This document shows, piece after piece, positions 57,574 through 64,000 of a stretch of 64,000 bases of DNA (its first letter is position 1; every line of letters begins with the position of its first letter). Origin of the DNA: Parvibaculum sp049671045 (GTDB lineage Bacteria; Pseudomonadota; Alphaproteobacteria; Parvibaculales; Parvibaculaceae). The notes under the pieces are model-generated. The model searched no databases. It was not told the DNA's origin and worked only from the letters and a program-made list of their open reading frames with translations. Position numbers and translations under genes: made by a program. Location of the stretch: positions 18,352 through 82,351 of the forward strand of contig NZ_JBATUH010000127.1 of the NCBI RefSeq assembly GCF_049671045.1, written 5' to 3'.

Positions 57574-58568
57574 GACGTCTGCTGCGCCTCGCGCTTGGCG
57601 CCGCTCTTGTCGCGATGGTCAACATCGGCTGCGCGCCGCGGCTGATGGCGACGGGCGATCCGGCGTTCGCGCCGAGGATCGAAGGCCGGAGCGTCGTCAC
57701 TTCCGATGGCGCGCGGCTGCCACTGCGCGTCTGGCAGGCGGCGGCGCCGCGTGCCGTCATCATCGGCGTGCATGGCTTCAACGATTATTCCAACGCCTTC
57801 GACATGCCGGGGCAGTGGTTCGCCGATCATGGCGTCACGGTCTATGCTTTCGATCAGCGCGGCTTCGGCGAGGCGCCGGGGCGCGGGCTCTGGGCGGGCG
57901 ATACGCGCATGGCGGATGATCTCGGCGCGGTGGTCGCGCTGGTGCGGGGCGAGCATCCCGGCCTGCCGGTCTATCTTCTTGGCGAGAGCATGGGCGGCGG
58001 CGTCGTCATGCGCGCCTTCTCGCTTCCCGATCGGCCGCGCGTCGATGGCGTCATCCTCGCCGCGCCCGCCGTCTGGGGCTGGCGCTCGATGAACTCCTTC
58101 TACGAGGTGGCGTTGTGGACGGGCGCGCATCTCGCGCCCGGCGCGACCGTCAGCGGGCGTGGCCTCGGCTTCCGCGCTTCCGACAATGTGGAGATGCTGC
58201 GCGCGCTCGGCCGCGATCCGCTCGTCATCAAGGAAACGCAGATCGGCACGATCTATGGCCTCGTCAATCTGATGGATGCGGCCGCCATCTCGGCGGGGCG
58301 GATCAATGTGCCCGTGCTTCTGCTCTATGGCGCGCATGACGAGATCGTGCCGCAGCCGCCGGTAGCAGAAGCCCTTGCCGAAATGCGAAGGGCGGGCGTC
58401 GATGTCGCGGCGGCCTGCTATCCGAACGGCTATCACATGCTGCTGCGCGATCTCGAGCGCAAGGCCGTGTGGAATGACATCGCCTCATGGCTCGCCGATC
58501 CGCGCGCGCCCCTGCCATCGGGCGCGCAGGATCTGACGCCCTGTCCGAGCATGTCGGCGGCGCGCTAG
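57570..58568 (+). CDS. Alpha/beta hydrolase, lysophospholipase/monoacylglycerol lipase-like
   Basis: A 332-residue hydrolase with an N-terminal membrane/export segment (RLLRLALGAALVAMVNIGC); the NIGC end resembles a weak lipobox, so a lipoprotein is possible. The catalytic core has VHGFNDYSNAF (oxyanion), LLGESMGGGVVMRAF (nucleophile serine), YGAHDEIVP (acid) and NGYHMLLRD (histidine). Length and motifs fit the PldB/monoglyceride lipase type. Gene order places it after the UDG-like gene with ATGA overlap; its stop faces the patatin-like gene stop 13 bases away. Confidence 0.87.
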   Translation: MRRLLRLALGAALVAMVNIGCAPRLMATGDPAFAPRIEGRSVVTSDGARLPLRVWQAAAPRAVIIGVHGFNDYSNAFDMPGQWFADHGVTVYAFDQRGFGEAPGRGLWAGDTRMADDLGAVVALVRGEHPGLPVYLLGESMGGGVVMRAFSLPDRPRVDGVILAAPAVWGWRSMNSFYEVALWTGAHLAPGATVSGRGLGFRASDNVEMLRALGRDPLVIKETQIGTIYGLVNLMDAAAISAGRINVPVLLLYGAHDEIVPQPPVAEALAEMRRAGVDVAAACYPNGYHMLLRDLERKAVWNDIASWLADPRAPLPSGAQDLTPCPSMSAAR

Positions 58569-58581
58569 GACGCCGGTCGCC

Positions 58582-61107
58582 TCAGCTCGTGCGTGGCTCT
58601 GCCGCTATCTCTTCATCCGTAGGCGTATCATCCATGGTTGGTGCCGGTGGCGGTGCCGCCGGCGTTGTCGCTTCGGGTGTTTCGCCGAGGTCCATGTCGA
58701 TGTTGAACTTCGTGGCGATCTCGCGCTCGATGTCGCGGATGAGATCGGGCACCGCGCCGAGATGCTGCTTCTCGGTACGGAGGATGGAGCGGAAGAGCCG
58801 CGCCTTGATGTCGTCGAGGTCGATGCCCGATGCGGCGATGGCCGCCGCGCCCGCGCTCGCCACGATGTCCACCAGCCGGTCGGCGGCGTGGAGCCTGCCC
58901 CAGAGATAGTCGTTCTCCCGCGCCCTGCGGCTGAAGAAAGCCGCGAAATGGCCGAGGTCGCGGCCCATCAGCGTCGCGCGCGCGCCGCCCTGGCGGATCG
59001 CCTTCGCGTCCTCAGGGCTGATGCGATCGACCTGCACCGTGTCCACATCGTCGAGATCGTTCCACTTGTTGAGGGGCAGGGTGAGCACATCGAAGAAGGC
59101 GAAGCCGACGAACGCCTGCAGCAGCTCGAAGCGCGCCTCGTAGGAAAGATAGATCCCGGATATGACCGCGAAGGTCTGGTCGATCACATGATCGGCGCCG
59201 ACGAGATCGAGCTTCGGCCCGATGCACTCCACGAGCTTGCCGATATCGGCCGCGGTCGGCGCGCCGCTGGCGACGACTTCCTTGCAGAGCGTGATGATTT
59301 CGGGTGTGCCGATGCGCTGCGCCGGTCTGCCGCTCAGCAGTTCGAGGCATTCGTAGAGTGTTGTCTTGAACTCGTCGAGCGCGCTCGTATGGTCCGTCTT
59401 GTCGCCATATTCGCTATAGAGTTCGTTCAGCCTGCGGATGACGAAACGCATGCGCCGTACACGGTAGCTGAGGTCGAAGTCGCGCAGGAAGCGCACCCAG
59501 GACGTCGCCGCAAGGCTCGGCGCCGCCTCGCTGCCGTTTCCGGTCCAGCGCACGGGGAAAATCTCGTTCTCGCGCGCCCAGTCCTCGATGGCGCGGTTGA
59601 GGGCGAGCCGCTCGTCCGGCTGGAGCACCAGACCGCTCGCCTCCGCGATGAGTTCGGCAAGCCCGTCGAGAACCGAACGGACCTTCAACTGGATGTAGCC
59701 GTCATAGGCATAGCCCGCCTCGACGGCCGCGCGCGTGTTCGCTTCGTCGCGCCAGCGCGCAATGGTACGCGGGCCCGGCGCGATCTGCGGCATCTCGCCG
59801 AGGAGGTCGCGGATGCGCATGGCGACATGCGGGCGCGTCGCCGCGACGATCTGGCGATAGCGGCGGATGCGCTCGGAAAGGTGGTGGGCGGCCTCGAGTT
59901 CGTCGCGCACAGGCTGGTTGCGCGGAATGTCGGAGAGCGCGCCGCGTATGGTGTGAAAGAAGCCGGGCGGCATGCCGCCGCCTTCGAGGTGGCCGCCCTC
60001 GGGGTCGGGGTCGATATAGACGATGCGGCGGTCGACCTCGCGATAGGCCGGCCGCCCGCGTATGGAGGCGATGGCCTCGCCGAATGGCTTGTTGTTGAGG
60101 ACGCTGCCGTCGATGAAGGATGTCTTGAGCGGATCGGCGCCCGCCCCGATCAGCGGCTTGAAGTTCCGCTCGATGAAATCGCCGCGCGCGGGCCAGTGTT
60201 CGTCGCGCGCCTCCAGCACGCGGTCGATCTCGCCGATTTCGGCCGGGGGAAACGCGCCCGGAAAGGCCGAAGTCGCACGCGCCGCGAAGACGAGGCCGGG
60301 AACATGCCCGTCGTCGAAATGCGTTTCGGTGCGGCCGCTCGGGTGCTGCCGGTAGGAAAATTTGAAGACGTGGCGGTGTTCGCGTTCCGTGATCGAGGGC
60401 GGGTCATGGAGCGGAATGTTCTGGCTGTAGCCGTAGAAGTCCGTCACCGACACGATGAGTTCGAGCTTCTGCCCGAGCGGCAGAAGCGATGCGCCGGGCC
60501 GCGCGTCCTTTTCCATGGCGGCGCAGGCATCGAGCAGCATGTTGGTCAGAATGTCGCCGGAGAAGGGTGGATTGAACCAGCGCGAGCGCGTGAAGATGAG
60601 CAGCTTCTGCCGCATCTCGGCATCGGGCGCGAACTGGGAGAGCCAGCGATTGTTGAGCGCCCAGAAGAGCGGTCGCATGAACGGCTTGCTCCATTTGCCG
60701 GCAAGGTGCTCCTCGTCCATCAGCGCCAGAATGTCGGCCTGTTCGAGCCACATCTTGCGATGCGAGTCGAGTGGCAGGTCATGCGCGAGCGCTCGGGCGA
60801 GGAGAACCCCGTTGATGCCGCCCGCCGAGGCGCCCGCGATCGTGTCCACGAAGACGATGAGATCGAGCGTCTGGCCCATGGCGCGCAGAAGCTCGAAGTA
60901 GATTTCCTCGGTGTCGCATTCGTGACAGATCGAGGTGTCGAGTTCCGCGAAGGAGGCCGTCTCGCGCCGGCGCGGATCGGGCTCGCCGTGATAGACGCGC
61001 GAGGCGCGCACGAGCTTCAGAATCTCTTTTGAGACGCCATGCATATAGACGGCGAGCGATACGCCGCCATAGCAAACGAGCGCGAGTCTAAGTTCCTTCT
61101 GTTTCAT
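58582..61107 (-). CDS. Patatin-like phospholipase with DUF3376 C-terminal region
   Basis: An 841-residue protein. The N-terminal patatin domain has the oxyanion glycines CYGGVSLAVYMHG (about 12-24), the catalytic serine S94 in IAGASAGGING, and the aspartate of the dyad in SFIDGSVLNNKPFGEAI. The C-terminal half, about 450 residues, is the helical DUF3376 extension found in large bacterial patatins. It should hydrolyse acyl lipids; cellular target unknown. No signal peptide is seen. The tail is Pro/Thr/Ala/acid-rich. Opposite strand to the hydrolase at 57570. Confidence 0.88.
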   Translation of the reverse strand: MKQKELRLALVCYGGVSLAVYMHGVSKEILKLVRASRVYHGEPDPRRRETASFAELDTSICHECDTEEIYFELLRAMGQTLDLIVFVDTIAGASAGGINGVLLARALAHDLPLDSHRKMWLEQADILALMDEEHLAGKWSKPFMRPLFWALNNRWLSQFAPDAEMRQKLLIFTRSRWFNPPFSGDILTNMLLDACAAMEKDARPGASLLPLGQKLELIVSVTDFYGYSQNIPLHDPPSITEREHRHVFKFSYRQHPSGRTETHFDDGHVPGLVFAARATSAFPGAFPPAEIGEIDRVLEARDEHWPARGDFIERNFKPLIGAGADPLKTSFIDGSVLNNKPFGEAIASIRGRPAYREVDRRIVYIDPDPEGGHLEGGGMPPGFFHTIRGALSDIPRNQPVRDELEAAHHLSERIRRYRQIVAATRPHVAMRIRDLLGEMPQIAPGPRTIARWRDEANTRAAVEAGYAYDGYIQLKVRSVLDGLAELIAEASGLVLQPDERLALNRAIEDWARENEIFPVRWTGNGSEAAPSLAATSWVRFLRDFDLSYRVRRMRFVIRRLNELYSEYGDKTDHTSALDEFKTTLYECLELLSGRPAQRIGTPEIITLCKEVVASGAPTAADIGKLVECIGPKLDLVGADHVIDQTFAVISGIYLSYEARFELLQAFVGFAFFDVLTLPLNKWNDLDDVDTVQVDRISPEDAKAIRQGGARATLMGRDLGHFAAFFSRRARENDYLWGRLHAADRLVDIVASAGAAAIAASGIDLDDIKARLFRSILRTEKQHLGAVPDLIRDIEREIATKFNIDMDLGETPEATTPAAPPPAPTMDDTPTDEEIAAEPRTS

Positions 61108-61400
61108 GCGTTCGGCTGGATTTCTCTAACGCGCCCCGATTCCCTCACAGCCCACTCTAAACGCCCTGGAATGATGGAACATTAATGATGATCGGCGCGA
61201 AACGCCGCGACATGACAATTGGGCGCAAAGATACAGAAAATCAATGGCTTAACGAATGATTCCAAATGATGAATCGAAGGGGGTGGCCGAACCTCATGCA
61301 TTGCTTGAAGTTCCCTTCGCGTTGCGCGCAGCACCCGGCACAGGCCGCGGACACGAGCCTCCGCCGCTTGCCTGAACTGAAACCTGAAGAGGAGGGGAAA

Positions 61401-61476
61401 TGGTGGGCGGTACTGGACTCGAACCAGTGACCCCTGCGATGTGAACACAGTGCTCTACCAACTGAGCTAACCGCCC
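61401..61476 (-). tRNA. tRNA-Val(CAC)
   Basis: The minus strand folds as a cloverleaf: acceptor GGGCGGT / ACCGCCC, D arm GCTC..GAGC, anticodon arm CTGTG-TTCACAT-CGCAG with anticodon CAC, and T arm ACTGG-TTCGAGT-CCAGT. The CCA tail is encoded (61401-61403). It reads valine GUG codons. No integrase or target-site repeat accompanies it. Confidence 0.95.
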
Positions 61477-61648
61477 GCGCGTCCCGGGGAGCATGGCTCC
61501 GGGCCGGAGCGTGTCTATAAGCCGTGGCCAATCGGGAAGTCAAGCGGCCCTCTCCGGCGGCGAGGCGAGGCAATAGCCCATGCGCACTATAGGAAGGCGA
61601 GATCGGCCCAAATAGGATTCGGCCCTTGTCAGGGGCGGAGGAGCGGGC

Positions 61649-62983
61649 GTGCGGGTCATCGTTGTCGGCGGCGGAATCGCCGGGCTCGGAGCCGCCTACC
61701 GGCTTCGCGAGGCGGGGCATCAGGTCGTTCTGGTGGAGAAGGACAAGGAGCCGGGCGGACGCTGCCGCTCGGTGCAGTGGAACGGCGTCTGGGCCGTGAC
61801 CGGGGCGCTCGCCTTTCTCGGCGCCGAGACCAATCTGGTCGAGCAGGCGCGCAAGCTCGGCATATACGAGCCCGACGCCCTCTCGGACCTCACCGCCGCG
61901 CATAGCTGGAGCGTGCTGGTGAAGCGCGAGAAGGTGGTCGAGTTCGGTGAATTCAACCTCCTCAACGCCGCCAGAAACTCCTTCATCCCGCTGACGGAGA
62001 AGGCGCGGCTCCTTGTCGCGATCCCCGCGCTCGTGAAGCAGATAGTGGCGGGCGACCCGCGCGACATCACGAGCAGCGTCGAGTTCGACCATGTGAATGC
62101 CTGCGAATATTTCCGCCGCTATTCGCCCGCCTTCGTCGATTATTTTCTCGAGCCCTGCATGGGGCTTTTCTGCGGCTATGGCGAAGACGATTTCTCGCTC
62201 GCCTGGCTTCTGTGGGGAGCGTCGGGGCGGCTTGCCTGGGCGAACCATGTCTGGAGCTTCAAGGAGCGCGGCGCCGGCCGCATCACCTGGGAACTCGGGC
62301 AATTCTTCGCGCAGGACAGCGGCACCGACTATCGCCTCGGCCATCACGTCCATGCCGTCTATCACGATGCGGAGGCCGTCAGCATCGTCACCAAATGCGG
62401 CGACCGGCATGAAACGATTTCCGGCGATGCGCTCGTCATGGCGGTGCCCGGCACGCGCGTTTCCGCGATCATGCCCGAACTCGATGCGATGCGGCGGAGC
62501 TTCTTTCAGGGCATCGAATATTCGGGCCACCACATCGCCTATTTCCTGCTTGATCGGCCGAAGGGCTCCCTGCCGACGAGCTACGCGCTTCCGGCGGCTG
62601 ACGGGTTCCGGCGGACGGGGAATTTCAGGTTCGTCGATCTTGGCAATGGCCGCACATTGGCCCATTCGCAATGGAAGGACTGGGGCTGCCGCCGGCACGC
62701 CGATGCGACGGATGACGAATTGCTCGACATCGCATGGGGCGATCTCGTCGACGTGCTGCCGGAACTTGCGGGCACCAGCGTCGCCGATCGTTTCATCTCC
62801 CGCCAGCACGAGGCGATCTGCAAGAGGCCGAAGGGCTATATCGGCCGCATCAAGGCGTTCCGCGATCTCGGGCGGCTCGATCGCGTGGCTTTTTGCGGCG
62901 ACTATCTCACCAACAGCACGGTCGGCCAGTCGCATTGGTCGGGACTGGCGGCGGCCGAGGACCTGATGGCGCGCTACGGCTGA
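61649..62983 (+). CDS. FAD-dependent amine oxidase/protoporphyrinogen oxidase-like protein
   Basis: A 444-residue flavoprotein beginning with GTG behind GGGGCGGAGGAG. The N-terminal dinucleotide-binding motif is VIVVGGGIAGLGAAYRLREAGHQVVLVEKD and the ATG motif follows as GGRC near residue 38. A typical C-terminal FAD loop VAFCGDYLTNSTVGQSHWSGLAAAEDL (about 417-440) is seen. The middle carries no signature that fixes the substrate; polyamine oxidase, phytoene-desaturase-like or HemY-like roles all remain open. It overlaps the convergent LuxR gene by 10 bases. Confidence 0.82.
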   Translation: MRVIVVGGGIAGLGAAYRLREAGHQVVLVEKDKEPGGRCRSVQWNGVWAVTGALAFLGAETNLVEQARKLGIYEPDALSDLTAAHSWSVLVKREKVVEFGEFNLLNAARNSFIPLTEKARLLVAIPALVKQIVAGDPRDITSSVEFDHVNACEYFRRYSPAFVDYFLEPCMGLFCGYGEDDFSLAWLLWGASGRLAWANHVWSFKERGAGRITWELGQFFAQDSGTDYRLGHHVHAVYHDAEAVSIVTKCGDRHETISGDALVMAVPGTRVSAIMPELDAMRRSFFQGIEYSGHHIAYFLLDRPKGSLPTSYALPAADGFRRTGNFRFVDLGNGRTLAHSQWKDWGCRRHADATDDELLDIAWGDLVDVLPELAGTSVADRFISRQHEAICKRPKGYIGRIKAFRDLGRLDRVAFCGDYLTNSTVGQSHWSGLAAAEDLMARYG

Positions 62984-63756
62984 TCGCCGGGCGAGGGCGC
63001 CGTCACCAGCGCGCAAAGCTCGGTGCGGTTGCGGACGCCGAGCTTGCCGAAGATGGCGCGCAGATGGTTCTTGACGGTCCAGGGGCTCGCGCCGATCAGG
63101 CGCGCGATCTCCTTGTTGGCGTGGCCCCTGGCGACATGCCGCACGACTTCCTGTTCCCGCGGCGTGAGCGCGCAGAGCGTGCGGCTCCGGTCACTGGCGG
63201 CGGCGCGGCGGCCCGCGCGTTCGCGCGCGACCTCATAGGCGATATCGAGCGCCGGTATGAGCGCATGGGCGAGCCGCCGCTCGGCAAGTGTGAAGTCGCC
63301 CGCCGCGCTGTCGCGCACTAGGCTCAGCAGACCGGCGATGTTTGCGCCGTCATGGATCCTCATCGTCATCACATGGCGCGCGCCGCTCGGCCGCAGCATG
63401 TCATGAAAATAGTCGCTGCGTTCGAGGCGGTGCGAGGAAACGAGATCGGAAAGGCAGACGACATCCTCGTCATGCGTCGCTGAGGCCGAGGTGAGCCAAT
63501 GGCGGATGGGGTCCAGCCCCTGAAAGCGCTCGCAATAATGCGTCTTGCACCATGAAGGCCAGTTGATGAAATAGACGTCCTCCGGGCTGGCGCGCAGGGT
63601 GAGCGGCGCGCTGCGCCGCCGGTCGACAAAGACCGCCTTCGGAGCGCCGAAAACGCGGTCGAGCGATGCGGCGGCCGCATGGGCGAAATCGGCTGCACCC
63701 GATACCCAGCGGATCGGGTCGAGAACCGCGCCGAGAATATGGTCTTCGATCTTCAT
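62974..63756 (-). CDS. LuxR family regulator with possible ligand-binding N-domain
   Basis: A 260-residue regulator (ATG 63756, strong GGGAGGCGAGG site). The C-terminal LuxR/FixJ HTH is clear: LTPREQEVVRHVARGHANKEIARLIGASPWTVKNHLRAIFGKLGVRNRTEL. The N-terminal 160 residues contain FINWPSWCKTHYCERFQGLDPIRHW, whose W-x-Y-x-D-P spacing recalls autoinducer-binding LuxR proteins. No luxI gene is in the window, so it may be a solo. It diverges from the gene at 63900 and probably regulates that side. Confidence 0.85.
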   Translation of the reverse strand: MKIEDHILGAVLDPIRWVSGAADFAHAAAASLDRVFGAPKAVFVDRRRSAPLTLRASPEDVYFINWPSWCKTHYCERFQGLDPIRHWLTSASATHDEDVVCLSDLVSSHRLERSDYFHDMLRPSGARHVMTMRIHDGANIAGLLSLVRDSAAGDFTLAERRLAHALIPALDIAYEVARERAGRRAAASDRSRTLCALTPREQEVVRHVARGHANKEIARLIGASPWTVKNHLRAIFGKLGVRNRTELCALVTAPSPGDQP

Positions 63757-63899
63757 GCCTCGCCTCCCGAAATCGCTCTTCCGAAGCCTATCAGCATCCG
63801 CGCCACGCGAAGCGGCAAAAGGCCGGAGCTTGCCCCCGGGGGTACGGGCATTATGCTGGCGCTCATAAAAACAGCGCAATAAAGGGCAGGGAGAGGAAC

Positions 63900-64000
63900 A
63901 TGGCGAAGGGCGCGGGCCTGCGGGCCGCAACGACTTTGGCGCGGCTTGCCGCGAGAGGCGCCATGCGCGCGCTTCGCCCGGCGCCGGGGGGCCCCGAGGG
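63900..64000 (+). CDS. Unknown gene, 3' end outside window
   Basis: An open frame begins at ATG 63900 behind GGGAGAGGA and runs past the window end. The first 33 residues (MAKGAGLRAATTLARLAARG...) are basic and alanine/arginine-rich, with no recognisable domain. It diverges from the LuxR gene by 143 bases, so that regulator may control it. Confidence 0.55.
   Translation, partial: MAKGAGLRAATTLARLAARGAMRALRPAPGGPE

Noticed and set aside
61401..61476. tRNA-Val as a genomic-island attachment site.
   Set aside because: No integrase, no repeat of the tRNA 3' end elsewhere in the window, and flanking genes have the same base composition as the rest.
1..64000. CRISPR arrays, insertion sequences, prophage genes or rRNA.
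   Set aside because: No spaced short direct repeats, transposase or integrase motifs, phage structural genes or rRNA sequences were seen.

Overview
The window is about 64 kb of high-GC, densely packed bacterial chromosome. Its content suggests a free-living alphaproteobacterium with a fatty-acid, terpenoid and branched-chain oxidising lifestyle. A Parvibaculum-like member of the Hyphomicrobiales or Parvibaculaceae is my best guess, from gene content only. Supporting traits are seven acyl-CoA dehydrogenases, two biotin-dependent acyl-CoA carboxylases, a SqrR/BigR-like ArsR regulator, a PAS_5-type protein and a DUF1289-cobT pair. There is no insertion sequence, integrase, CRISPR array or rRNA. 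One tRNA gene, tRNA-Val(CAC), is present.

Region 1 (1-7953) is branched-chain amino acid and ketone-body catabolism: the 3' part of 3-hydroxyisobutyrate dehydrogenase, an enoyl-CoA hydratase, acetoacetyl-CoA synthetase, then a TetR regulator divergent from a methylcrotonyl-CoA carboxylase-like pair (liuB, liuD). Region 2 (7950-20362) is an acyclic terpene utilisation (atu) locus. A TetR regulator and an esterase diverge from atuA-atuC-atuE-atuF, a glutathione transferase, an atuD-like dehydrogenase and a two-gene heteromeric acyl-CoA dehydrogenase. Together they would carboxylate, hydrate and oxidise geranyl/citronellyl-type CoA esters, while liuBD would deal with the methylcrotonyl-CoA end product.

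Region 3 (20369-28371) is the most unusual part. A six-gene minus-strand operon resembles hydrogenase-4 and complex I (hyfB, C, E, F, G, I), but its large subunit has lost the nickel-binding cysteines. It has no ferredoxin, formate dehydrogenase or NADH module, so it looks like an Ehr (energy-converting hydrogenase-related) complex. Its 5' flank carries a small XRE regulator and a divergent ArsR protein whose two cysteines match the persulfide-sensing SqrR/BigR pattern.

Region 4 (28466-42091) is mixed housekeeping: dusA, a phosphohexomutase, a retropepsin-like membrane protease, cobA, a PhnA-domain protein, a TraB/TIKI-like membrane protein, a GST, YceI, an ArsR plus two SRPBCC proteins and a VOC protein, DUF1289, a divergent cobT, and an iron-linked imelysin plus di-heme cytochrome pair behind a Fur-box-like palindrome. 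Region 5 (42288-58568) returns to acyl-CoA chemistry: heteromeric acyl-CoA dehydrogenases, crotonases, an SDR, a thioesterase, transporters, an orphan histidine kinase and a Fe-S uracil-DNA glycosylase-like protein. Region 6 (58582-64000) has a patatin-like protein, tRNA-Val, an FAD amine-oxidase-like protein, a LuxR regulator and the start of an unknown gene.

No gene-free stretch exceeds 300 bases. The longest is 61108-61400, where I see nothing beyond an AT-rich patch.
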